Assembly: GCA_044433415.1 (NCBI GenBank)
Contig: JAWXTP010000021.1
Coordinates: 1-32,146 of the forward strand
DNA from: JAWXTP01 sp044433415
GTDB taxonomy: Bacteria > Bacteroidota > Bacteroidia > Bacteroidales > Rikenellaceae
DNA length: 32,146 bases
Direction: 5' to 3'
Shown: positions 1 through 6,952 of the stretch, one piece after another
Layout of the letters: every line of letters starts with the position of its first letter
Position numbering within the stretch: position 1 is the first letter of the stretch
Position numbers and translations under genes: made by a program
Notes under the pieces: model-generated
What the model saw: the letters and a program-made list of their open reading frames with translations, nothing else
What the model was told of the DNA's origin: nothing
Database searches by the model: none

Positions 1-83
1 AGATACTGATTTTTAAGGAGATGAGCAAATTTTTAATGATGAATTTTGTTCACTATTAATAAATATAATACAAGTTTAAACAT

Positions 84-114
84 GAATCAGATAGTTGTTT
101 TCAACTGCTGATTC
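84..114. other. Small hairpin upstream of purU
   Basis: GAATCAG (84-90) pairs with CTGATTC (108-114), and an inner AGTTG/CAACT stem closes a TTTT loop. It has no run of T after it, so it is not a clear intrinsic terminator. It may end transcription of a gene to the left of the window. Nothing coding was seen in bases 1-269. Confidence 0.35.
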
Positions 115-200
115 GCATTAATAATTATCAATGTAAAGAGTTCTTTTAACTTTATGTTCAATTTTATTGGATATTATGGTAATTTTCACAAAAAAAATTA

Positions 201-208
201 TATATTTG
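201..208 (+). promoter_or_regulatory. Probable purU promoter (-7 element)
   Basis: TATATTTG matches the Bacteroidota -7 consensus TAnnTTTG exactly and lies about 60 bases before the purU start. No clear TTTG/TTG -33 element stands at the expected 19-21 base spacing, so only the -7 half is supported. Confidence 0.45.
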
Positions 209-269
209 TGATTGTAAAGTAGTTTAGAATAATTACTTAAGACTTACATAATTTAGAAAATAATAGATA

Positions 270-1145
270 ATGACAAAAGGAGACGCAATTCATAAAAAAG
301 CCATATTATTATTGTATTGCCCTGACAAACAGGGTATCTTGTCGACAATAACAACTTTTATAACAGACAATGGAGGTAATATTGTATACTTAGCTCAACA
401 CGTTGATAGATTAGAAAAAATATTCTTTATGCGTGTGGAATGGGAGCTTGAAGATTTTATAATTCCAGCAGATAAGATAGCTGAGACCTTTGAATTGTTG
501 TATGCCAACAAATATAATATGACGTATCAGTTATATTTTAATGATCAGACACCACGTATGGCGTTATTTGTATCAAAAATGTCGCATTGTTTATTTGATA
601 TATTAGCACGTTATACAGCAGGGGAATGGGATGTTGAAATTCCTATGATTATTAGTAATCATGAAAACCTTAGAGCTACAGCTGAGCAGTTTAATATCCC
701 ATATTATGTTTTCAATATAACAAAGGATAATAAACTAGAGCAAGAAGCAGCAACACTAAAACTGATGAAAGATAATAATATTACTTTTGCTGTTTTAGCT
801 CGTTATATGCAGATTTTATCACCTACATTTATTAATGAATATAAGAATAAGATTATCAATATTCATCACTCATTCTTACCTGCATTTATAGGTGCTAAAC
901 CTTACCATGCAGCCTTCGAACGTGGTGTGAAACTTATAGGTGCTACAAGCCATTATGTTACAAACGACTTAGATGCAGGTCCTATTATTGAGCAAGATAT
1001 AACACGTGTCTCACATAGAGATTCTGTAGCTAGCTTGATACATAAAGGACGTGACATAGAGAAGATCGTATTGTCTCACGCTGTAGAAAAACACATAGAA
1101 CGTAAGATTCTTGTTTATGGTAATAAGACAGTGATATTTACTTAG
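270..1145 (+). CDS. purU: Formyltetrahydrofolate deformylase (PurU)
   Basis: Hydrolyses 10-formyl-tetrahydrofolate to formate and tetrahydrofolate in the cytoplasm, balancing the one-carbon pool and supplying formate. The 291-residue length is normal for PurU. An N-terminal ACT regulatory domain (about residues 10-90, starting LLYCPDKQGILSTI) precedes a formyltransferase domain (about 100-285). The transferase domain carries the family signature HHSFLPAFIGAKPYHAAFERG and the LDAGPIIEQD segment, whose Asp belongs to the catalytic set. The gene stands alone, with its own promoter-like element upstream and two hairpins downstream. The start is the first ATG after the A/T-rich leader; there is no Shine-Dalgarno sequence. 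Identification is secure because the ACT plus formyltransferase order separates PurU from PurN and Fmt. Confidence 0.96.
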   Translation: MTKGDAIHKKAILLLYCPDKQGILSTITTFITDNGGNIVYLAQHVDRLEKIFFMRVEWELEDFIIPADKIAETFELLYANKYNMTYQLYFNDQTPRMALFVSKMSHCLFDILARYTAGEWDVEIPMIISNHENLRATAEQFNIPYYVFNITKDNKLEQEAATLKLMKDNNITFAVLARYMQILSPTFINEYKNKIINIHHSFLPAFIGAKPYHAAFERGVKLIGATSHYVTNDLDAGPIIEQDITRVSHRDSVASLIHKGRDIEKIVLSHAVEKHIERKILVYGNKTVIFT

Positions 1146-1157
1146 GGGTAGTTATTG

Positions 1158-1220
1158 TAATTGGATTTTAACGTTTTCGAATAAAACCAATTATCATAGC
1201 TTCCCCTTTGGGGAACTTTT
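1158..1220 (+). terminator. Two consecutive hairpins after purU
   Basis: First hairpin: AATTGG (1159-1164) with CCAATT (1187-1192) plus an A/T stem. Second: TTCCCC (1201-1206), loop TTT, GGGGAA (1210-1215), followed by CTTTT, which is the form of an intrinsic terminator. The second hairpin resembles the CCCCTTT-type intergenic hairpins elsewhere in the window. It overlaps the open frame of the YceI remnant, consistent with that frame no longer being a gene. Confidence 0.6.
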
Positions 1221-1424
1221 AGTAATAAGAATTATGAGAGCTATATTAATTGTATTCAAAAAGATGGCGTGCTGTTTGCTGTTTCGGAGCCTATAAATAT
1301 TAATCGCACTGAATGGGGTATAACCTATAAGTCTACAAAATTTATAGATGGACTCAAAGATAATTTCATAAATGATAATATGGAAATTCAGGTGATAGCA
1401 GTGTTTGATTTGGTTGAGGATTGA
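1200..1424 (+). pseudogene. YceI-family protein, C-terminal remnant
   Basis: An open frame from just after a stop at 1197-1199 to TGA at 1422-1424 gives about 74 codons with no usable start. Its last 50 residues read ININRTEWGITYKST, then FIDGLKDNFINDNMEIQV. This is the conserved C-terminal strand pattern of the YceI lipocalin-like family (N/D-RT-x-W/Y-G-I-x-Y-xS, LKD-x-I-x-D-x-x-E-I). YceI proteins are about 170-190 residues and usually exported, so the first two thirds, including the signal peptide, are missing. The remnant lies between the purU terminator hairpins and an orphan antitoxin, a small patch of decayed or acquired DNA. Family assignment rests on recognised motifs only. Confidence 0.7.
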
Positions 1425-1441
1425 TTGTTTAGTTAGGGGGA

Positions 1442-1726
1442 TTATAGGTCTAAATCCTTTTTAAGTTCTTCGATAGAGCTGTAAGATTTTAGTTTAGATA
1501 TATTAATGCTCTTTGATTCCTCAATATCTTTATTAAGTTGATCTAAATTCTGAGCTTCATCCCAAAATGAATCACCACTTGGAGATGGGTTTGTTGTACG
1601 TATATCTTTACTAGGTGTAAGTTCTATGATGCCGCCTTTGCTTTTAAGAGCAATGCGCTCAGTAAGTGCCATTTGTAGATACTTGCTGATGTTATTTCTA
1701 AATTCAGTAACTGAAAGTAGTAACAT
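1442..1726 (-). CDS. Orphan Phd/YefM-type antitoxin
   Basis: This 94-residue protein begins MLLLSVTEFRNNISKYLQMA, matching the N-terminal DNA-binding and dimerisation fold of prevent-host-death (Phd/YefM) antitoxins: a hydrophobic start, S-x-x-E-F-R-x-N, then a short strand ending in a polar turn. The C-terminal half is charged and probably disordered until it binds a toxin. No RelE/YoeB/Doc-like toxin frame lies on either side: upstream are a terminator and alaS, downstream the YceI remnant. It therefore looks orphaned. A promoter with a palindromic operator (1763-1799) suggests it is still transcribed and may be autoregulated, as antitoxins of this class are. It could instead act on an unlinked toxin or as a plain repressor. 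Confidence 0.7.
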   Translation of the reverse strand: MLLLSVTEFRNNISKYLQMALTERIALKSKGGIIELTPSKDIRTTNPSPSGDSFWDEAQNLDQLNKDIEESKSINISKLKSYSSIEELKKDLDL

Positions 1727-1762
1727 TGCTAAAAAAATAAATGGTTGAAATATGTTGTTATT

Positions 1763-1799
1763 ATGTACAAAAATAGTACATTTATTTTATTAACGCAAG
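1763..1799 (-). promoter_or_regulatory. Antitoxin promoter with palindromic operator
   Basis: On the minus strand, CTTG (1796-1799), a 20-base spacer and TATTTTTG (1768-1775) match the Bacteroidota -33/-7 layout, with a perfect TAnnTTTG. The -7 element lies within the palindrome ATGTAC-N7-GTACAT (1763-1781). A protein bound there would block RNA polymerase, as expected for an antitoxin that represses its own gene. The start codon is 1726. Confidence 0.6.
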
Positions 1800-1833
1800 T
1801 CAAAGAAGAAATAATTATTTTATCCTATTATAG

Positions 1834-1866
1834 AAAAAAGAGAGCAACCTTTTGGGTCACTCTCTT
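1834..1866 (-). terminator. alaS intrinsic terminator
   Basis: Read on the minus strand, a GAGAGTGACC stem, CAAA loop and GGTTGCTCTC stem (with two G-T pairs) are followed by TTTTTT. It lies about 85 bases past the alaS stop. A copy of the same 33 bases with one difference is at 31602-31634, also behind a minus-strand gene. Confidence 0.8.
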
Positions 1867-1871
1867 GCAAT

Positions 1872-1967
1872 ATTTAGTCGCTTGTCGCAACACCTATCAC
1901 CTATCACCTATCACCTATCACCTATCACCTATCACCTATCACCTAGTGCCTAGCACCCAACGCCTAA
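1872..1967 (-). repeat. 7-bp tandem repeat module at the alaS 3' end
   Basis: On the plus strand, ATTTAGTCGCTTGTCGC (1872-1888) is followed by seven perfect CACCTAT units (1891-1939). In-phase variants continue: CACCTAG, TGCCTAG, CACCCAA and CGCCTAA, up to 1967. Read on the minus strand the unit is TAGGTGA. The alaS stop codon (1950-1952) lies within the TGCCTAG unit, and the last two variants lie in alaS coding sequence. The array continues toward the alaS terminator. A same-orientation counterpart follows the ABC-F gene at 31384. Confidence 0.85.
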
Positions 1968-4580
1968 AGCGCTAGCGATAATCTCTCTAGATTTCTCGAT
2001 AGCCTCACCAAGTTTAGAACAATCTTTACCACCAGCAGTAGCAAGAGTAGCTTGACCGCCACCACCACCTTTGATGATTTTAGAAGTTTCTTTAACCACT
2101 TTACCTGCTGCAACACCTTTAGCGATAACCTCATCACCTAAAGCAATAATTAATGAAGGTTTAGAATCCATTTCATTACCTACAATAAATACAAGGTTAG
2201 GAATTTCAGCACGAAGTAAGAAAGCAGTATCTTTTACACGTTCTGGTTTGATATTTAAATTGTCAATATACCATAAGTAACCGTCTTTTTCCTCTAGGCT
2301 TTTCTTGATATCAGCAGCAAATTGCTTAGCGATATTCTTATTAAGAACCTCCATCTCTTTAGTTAACTCACTACTTTCTTTCATCATCTTCTCTATTGCA
2401 GGGATGATTTTTGGTGAGTTAATCATACGTTGGATGTTAGTAACCATTTCTTCTACTGAGATAAGCATCTCAAAAGCTACTTCACCAGTAATAGCTTCAA
2501 TACGTCTAACACCTGCTGAGATAGCACCCTCAGATTTAATCTTAAACATACCTATTTGACCTGTAGCCTTAGCGTGAGTACCTCCACAAAGTTCAGCAGA
2601 CTCCCCAAATTTCACTAAACGAACAACGTCACCATACTTTTCACCGAAAAGCATCATAACACCCATTTCTTTAGCTTGCTCAAGTGTGCATTGTCTGTTT
2701 TCTTCTAAAGGAGAGTTAGCACGAATATAGCCGTTTACAAGTCTTTCAACTTGGTGTATTTCTTCAGGAGTCACCTTTTGGAAGTGAGAGAAGTCAAATC
2801 TTAACACATCAGGAGAAACCATAGAACCTTTCTGTTCAACGTGATCACCTAACACCTCTTGAAGAGCTTTTTGTAGAAGGTGAGTTGCAGTGTGGTTATT
2901 CTCAGATGCCGTGCGCGCTTTCTTGTCAACAACAGCTTTGAAGTCTGCTGTAATATCCTCAGGAAGAGTGTTTACTATGTGAACAGTAAGGTTGTTTTCT
3001 TTTAGAGTGTCTACAATTTGTATTTTCTCTGAGTCGCTTTCTATGTAACCTTTATCACCTAGCTGACCACCTGAGTTACCGTAAAATGGAGTCTCAGTAA
3101 ATACTAACTGATAGAAAGTCTTACCTTTAGAAGTAACCTTACGAGTTCTTGCAATTTTGATATCTGCTTCTAGGAAGTCATAACCAACAAAGATGCTCTC
3201 AGTGATAGGGATAATCTCTACCCAGTCACCAGCTTCTATAGCTGCTGCACTACGTGAACGTTCTTTTTGTTTGTTTAACTCAACATTAAACTCTTCAAGG
3301 TTAACAGTCATATCTGACTCTCTAGCAATAAGCTCTGTTAAGTCTATAGGGAATCCGTAAGTGTCATATAAAGTAAATGCCTCAACACCACCAATAACAC
3401 TGTTGCCGCTTTCTTTAGTTTTAGCGATAACAGTCTCTAATAGGGAGATACCAGTTGAAAGCGTACGTAAGAATGAATTTTCTTCTTCTTCGATAACTCT
3501 TTCAATAAGAACTTGTTGAGCTTTTAGTTCAGGGAATTGATTTCCTAATTGTTCAACAAGACGAGGTACTAGCTTGCACATGAAAGGCTCTCTAAAGTTA
3601 AGGTAAGTGTAACCATAACGTACAGCACGACGAAGGATACGACGGATAACGTAACCAGCCTTTACATTTGAAGGAATTTGACCGTCAGCAATAGAGAAAG
3701 CTATAGCTCTAAGGTGGTCAGAAATCACACGCATAGCGATATCTACCATTTTATCGTTACCATAAGGTATGCTACTAAGCTCAGATAGTCTTTGTATTAA
3801 AACTTGGAATACGTCAGTGTCATAGTTACTTTTCTTACCTTGGATAATCATACAAAGACGCTCAAAACCCATACCTGTGTCAACGTGAGACTTAGGAAGT
3901 TTTTCTAGTGAGCCATTAGCCTTACGGTTGAATTGCATAAATACTAAGTTCCAAATCTCAATTACTAGAGGGTTGTCCTTATTTACTAAAGTAGCTCCAT
4001 CAACCTGAGCACGTTCTTCGTCAGAGCGTAAGTCATAGTGCACCTCACTACAAGGACCACAAGGACCTGTTTCGCCCATCTCCCAGAAGTTGTCTTTTTT
4101 GTTTCCGTTTAAGATGTGATCTTTAGGTAGGAATTTAGCCCATAGGTCGTAAGCCTCATTGTCAAAATCCACATTGTCATCTTTGCTGCCTTCAAAAACT
4201 GTAGCATAGATACGGTCTTTGTCAAGTCCGTAAATGTCAACAAGAAGTTCCCATGCCCATTCTATAGCTTCTTTTTTGAAATAGTCACCAAAAGACCAGT
4301 TTCCTAACATTTCAAACATAGTGTGGTGGTAAGTGTCATGACCAACCTCGTCTAAGTCGTTGTGTTTACCCGAAACGCGTAAACATTTTTGAGTATCCGC
4401 AACTCTACTTTTTACTATAGGAGAGTTTCCTAGAAAAAGATCTTTAAATTGGTTCATCCCTGCATTTGTAAACATTAATGTAGGGTCGTTTTTAATTACC
4501 ATAGGAGCAGAAGGCACGATTGCGTGTTCTTTACTTTTAAAAAATTCTAAAAAAGTCTCTCTAATTTTGGTGCTATTCAT
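1950..4580 (-). CDS. alaS: Alanyl-tRNA synthetase
   Basis: Charges tRNA-Ala in the cytoplasm. At 876 residues it is a full-length class II AlaRS. It shows the N-terminal catalytic core (about 1-440, with MFTNAGMNQFKDLF and the GDYFKKEAIEWAWE segment). The editing domain follows, with HTATHLL near residue 560 and CGGTHAKATGQIG near 665 (zinc/editing residues). A C-terminal oligomerisation domain ends in a GGGGGQATLATAGGKD glycine-rich segment. The start MNSTKIRETFLEFF is the usual AlaRS beginning. The gene diverges from the first M23 gene and shares its upstream region. The last six residues (ALGVGC) are encoded within or beside degenerate 7-bp repeats, so this end may have been altered by repeat growth. 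A terminator follows at 1834-1866. Confidence 0.98.
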   Translation of the reverse strand: MNSTKIRETFLEFFKSKEHAIVPSAPMVIKNDPTLMFTNAGMNQFKDLFLGNSPIVKSRVADTQKCLRVSGKHNDLDEVGHDTYHHTMFEMLGNWSFGDYFKKEAIEWAWELLVDIYGLDKDRIYATVFEGSKDDNVDFDNEAYDLWAKFLPKDHILNGNKKDNFWEMGETGPCGPCSEVHYDLRSDEERAQVDGATLVNKDNPLVIEIWNLVFMQFNRKANGSLEKLPKSHVDTGMGFERLCMIIQGKKSNYDTDVFQVLIQRLSELSSIPYGNDKMVDIAMRVISDHLRAIAFSIADGQIPSNVKAGYVIRRILRRAVRYGYTYLNFREPFMCKLVPRLVEQLGNQFPELKAQQVLIERVIEEEENSFLRTLSTGISLLETVIAKTKESGNSVIGGVEAFTLYDTYGFPIDLTELIARESDMTVNLEEFNVELNKQKERSRSAAAIEAGDWVEIIPITESIFVGYDFLEADIKIARTRKVTSKGKTFYQLVFTETPFYGNSGGQLGDKGYIESDSEKIQIVDTLKENNLTVHIVNTLPEDITADFKAVVDKKARTASENNHTATHLLQKALQEVLGDHVEQKGSMVSPDVLRFDFSHFQKVTPEEIHQVERLVNGYIRANSPLEENRQCTLEQAKEMGVMMLFGEKYGDVVRLVKFGESAELCGGTHAKATGQIGMFKIKSEGAISAGVRRIEAITGEVAFEMLISVEEMVTNIQRMINSPKIIPAIEKMMKESSELTKEMEVLNKNIAKQFAADIKKSLEEKDGYLWYIDNLNIKPERVKDTAFLLRAEIPNLVFIVGNEMDSKPSLIIALGDEVIAKGVAAGKVVKETSKIIKGGGGGQATLATAGGKDCSKLGEAIEKSREIIASALGVGC

Positions 4581-4618
4581 ATTATAATTAATAAAGATAA
4601 ATAATTAAACTCGAAGAT

Positions 4619-4685
4619 ATTTAGCGTGAAATATCAGTAAAATAGAAGAAGTAAAAAAGTGAACATAATTTATGTTACGCTAAAT
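4619..4685. promoter_or_regulatory. alaS leader inverted repeat
   Basis: ATTTAGCGT (4619-4627) and ACGCTAAAT (4677-4685) are perfect 9-base complements 49 bases apart. If alaS is transcribed from the element at 4705-4712, both arms lie in its leader RNA and could pair as a long-range stem. An inner ACATAAATTATGT-type palindrome lies beside the right arm. A role in alaS control is an inference. Confidence 0.4.
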
Positions 4686-4704
4686 TCGTTCTTAACTAAG
4701 AGTG

Positions 4705-4731
4705 CAAAGTTAATGTTTTTTTTTAACTTTG
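4705..4731. promoter_or_regulatory. Symmetric divergent promoters, alaS / M23
   Basis: CAAAGTTAA (4705-4713) and TTAACTTTG (4723-4731) form a perfect 9-base inverted repeat. Each arm holds a perfect -7 element: TAACTTTG on the minus strand at 4705-4712 for alaS, and TAACTTTG on the plus strand at 4724-4731 for the M23 gene. Leaders would be about 100-120 bases each. Matching -33 elements are not obvious. Confidence 0.5.
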
Positions 4732-4839
4732 TAAAATTCAAATAAAGAGAGTGATAATTTATTAAAGATATAACGTGTTTTTGTAGGCTGAAATATGCAC
4801 AGATAGTTCCCCTACAGAATTTGTTGTAATAAAATTAAG

Positions 4840-5781
4840 ATGAAGAACATTTTTAAACTGACATATAAACATAGAAACTATTTACGTGATAAATCATATA
4901 GATTTATGCGTAATGTTGTTGTTGGCTTTATACTTGCGTCTACAGTGAATTTTGTAGTGTTTAATTTTATGTATTCTCCTAAGGCTTACAGTCTTACAAA
5001 AGAGAATAATGAGCTTTTGGTGAAATATAGACTGCTTGCTAATAAAATAAGTATTACTAATGAACAGCTAAAAGAAATTCAAAATCGTGATAATGGTATT
5101 TATAGGACTATGTTTGCGCTAGATACAGCAACTGCAAATTTCAGTGATTCTTATATTTTTGATGATTATTCAGATATTTATTCAGCTAATAAATTTAGCT
5201 TTATGCTAGGAAATTTATGGTCAGATATAAATAATTTAAAAGCAGATTTGTATTTGCAATCTATTTCTTTGGATTCTATAAACGTATTAGCAAAAGATAA
5301 AAGTAAAATGGTTGATGCTATACCTACCATTTGGCCTTTGGATAGAACAAAATTAACAAATAGTGTAGGGGCGTATGGATATCGAATACACCCTGTGTAC
5401 AGAAGACGAATATTTCATTACGGAGTTGACTTAACAGCGCCTACAGGACTCCCTATTTATGCCACAGCATCGGGTACTGTAACCTTTAGTGGAAGAAAGT
5501 CAGGCTATGGTAATATAATTATCATAGATCATGGTTTTGGTTATAAAACTAAATATGCTCATCTTAAAAAATCTCATGTAAAGAACGGACAGAAAGTTGT
5601 TAGAGGTGAATTTATTGCTGATTTAGGTAGTACAGGTGTCGTATCTGGACCTCATTTACATTATGAAGTATTATACAAAGATAAACATGTAAACCCTATA
5701 AATTATCTTGCTAGAAATATGACTAGTGAAGAATATGAAGAGTTAATTCAAAGTGTAAAAGAAACAATTTATGAACAGTAG
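4840..5781 (+). CDS. Membrane-anchored M23 family metallopeptidase
   Basis: A probable zinc endopeptidase that cuts peptidoglycan cross-links outside the inner membrane. A basic N-terminus leads into one transmembrane segment (about residues 25-45) and a helical, partly coiled-coil stretch (about 50-165). The LytM/M23 domain is at about 175-295. The metal ligands are present: His193 and Asp197 in HYGVD, and His272 and His274 in HLHYEV. This domain therefore looks catalytically competent, unlike degenerate EnvC/NlpD types. It is 313 residues long, 42 bases ahead of a paralogue of similar size and plan, and probably cotranscribed with it. Its promoter-like element at 4724 is shared symmetrically with alaS. 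The exact cleavage specificity cannot be read from sequence. Confidence 0.93.
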   Translation: MKNIFKLTYKHRNYLRDKSYRFMRNVVVGFILASTVNFVVFNFMYSPKAYSLTKENNELLVKYRLLANKISITNEQLKEIQNRDNGIYRTMFALDTATANFSDSYIFDDYSDIYSANKFSFMLGNLWSDINNLKADLYLQSISLDSINVLAKDKSKMVDAIPTIWPLDRTKLTNSVGAYGYRIHPVYRRRIFHYGVDLTAPTGLPIYATASGTVTFSGRKSGYGNIIIIDHGFGYKTKYAHLKKSHVKNGQKVVRGEFIADLGSTGVVSGPHLHYEVLYKDKHVNPINYLARNMTSEEYEELIQSVKETIYEQ

Positions 5782-5823
5782 TTTAGAGTGCTTCCAGAAC
5801 TCCCCTTTTAAAAAATAGAAAAT

Positions 5824-6738
5824 ATGGCAAGAAAAAAAATATTAATTATAAAGAAAATATTACGATTGGTGTTTTACCTAATCCCTATGTTAGGTATGGC
5901 TATAGGTTGTTACTTTTTGTTTTCTATTTTCTTTGATACTCCTGCAGAAAGTGAGATACGTAAAACTAATACATTGTTAAAGAATCAGTACGAGATGCTT
6001 TCGCAAGAGTATGAGAAACTGGATGGCGTTTTAAATGCAATAAAAGATAGGGATAGAGATATTTATTCCGTACTTTTTGAAGCATTGCCTTATGCTACAC
6101 AAGAAGTTGAATTTATAGACGAGGAAGAACTATTTGGGAAAAGAAACAATGAGCTAGCTGCTATTTTTTTTAAGAAACTAAAAGGAGTGGAACAAAAGAC
6201 AAATGCTATAACCAATAATTTTGATTCAATACAAGTTAAAATGCAGAGATTAGGTTCTGAATTGGATTATATCCCTGCCATTCAACCCATAGCAAATAAA
6301 GAGTTGACAAAGCTAGCAACTTCTTATGGTCAGCGTATACATCCTTTTTATAAAACATTAATGTCACATCAGGGTGTTGATTATACGGTGCCTGAGGATA
6401 GTCGTATTTTTGCTACAGCAGATGGCACAGTAAAAGAAGTTACTCCTACTTATAGTAATAATGGCTTGACAGTTATTTTAGACCATCAAAATGGTTATTC
6501 AACGGTTTATTCGCATCTAAATAAAGCTACTGTAAAACGAGGACAGAAAGTGAAACGAGGTGATATTATAGCTCATAGTGGAAATACAGGTATGTCTTTT
6601 ATGCCTCATCTTCATTATGAAATAATATATAAAGGTATGCGCATAGACCCTATTAATTATTTCTTTATGGAGTTGAACCATATAAATACTAAAAAGATAA
6701 ATGATATTGCTAAAATAGGAATGCAGTCATTGGATTAG
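5824..6738 (+). CDS. Membrane-anchored M23 metallopeptidase, paralogue
   Basis: Same plan as the gene before it: a basic start (MARKKILIIKKILR), one transmembrane segment (about residues 13-35), a coiled-coil-like stretch rich in Glu, Lys and Leu (about 40-150), then an M23 domain (about 165-285). His182 and Asp186 (HQGVD) and His262 and His264 (HLHYEI) are intact. It is 304 residues long. The pair probably arose by tandem duplication, since the sequences have diverged strongly outside the active site. The two may work as a heteromeric or substrate-split pair in cell-wall remodelling, which is inference. The TAG stop is followed directly by an IS-end-like sequence (6739-6764). Confidence 0.93.
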   Translation: MARKKILIIKKILRLVFYLIPMLGMAIGCYFLFSIFFDTPAESEIRKTNTLLKNQYEMLSQEYEKLDGVLNAIKDRDRDIYSVLFEALPYATQEVEFIDEEELFGKRNNELAAIFFKKLKGVEQKTNAITNNFDSIQVKMQRLGSELDYIPAIQPIANKELTKLATSYGQRIHPFYKTLMSHQGVDYTVPEDSRIFATADGTVKEVTPTYSNNGLTVILDHQNGYSTVYSHLNKATVKRGQKVKRGDIIAHSGNTGMSFMPHLHYEIIYKGMRIDPINYFFMELNHINTKKINDIAKIGMQSLD

Positions 6739-6764
6739 GTAGTGTAAAATAATTGGGACATTGG
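6739..6764 (+). repeat. Solo IS-end-like sequence
   Basis: GTAGTGTAAAATAATTGGGA directly follows the stop codon of the second M23 gene. It resembles the outer ends of the inverted-repeat element at 21956 (AGTAGTGTGAAACAATTATT) and the arms at 13356-13395. It is probably a decayed transposon or MITE end. No transposase is nearby. Confidence 0.5.
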
Positions 6765-6788
6765 CGGTTCTGAAGAATAATAAACATT

Positions 6789-6836
6789 ATTTAGTCGCTT
6801 GTCGTCTAAATTCCTAATTAGAATCCACTTCCTAGT
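6789..6836 (+). repeat. CGCTTGTCG-family dispersed repeat
   Basis: ATTTAGTCGCTTGTCG (6789-6804) equals the core of the module after alaS (1872). It is followed by TCTAAATTCCTAATT and CCACTTCCTA-type sequence that closely matches 31539-31580. It lies between the M23 pair and mscS, with no gene in it. Confidence 0.65.
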
Positions 6837-6865
6837 TCAAAAATATAATTATCCACAAAATACTT

Positions 6866-6896
6866 TTTGAAATTTGACTTAAATTTGTTTATTTTG
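6866..6896 (+). promoter_or_regulatory. Probable mscS promoter
   Basis: TTTG (6866-6869), a 20-base spacer, then TATTTTG (6890-6896), one base short of TAnnTTTG. The position gives a leader of about 50 bases before the channel gene at 6953. Confidence 0.45.
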
Positions 6897-6952
6897 CAGT
6901 TCAAATGGCTCATAAGGTCATGAAATTTTACTAATTATTAAATAAATGAATT

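Noticed and set aside
1891..1946. CRISPR array
   Set aside because: The units are 7 bases with no spacers and no cas genes; it is a simple tandem repeat.
1745..1975. 76-codon plus-strand open frame
   Set aside because: Its second half is translated 7-bp repeat (HLSPITY periods) and it runs into the alaS end on the other strand. It has no family resemblance and no promoter.
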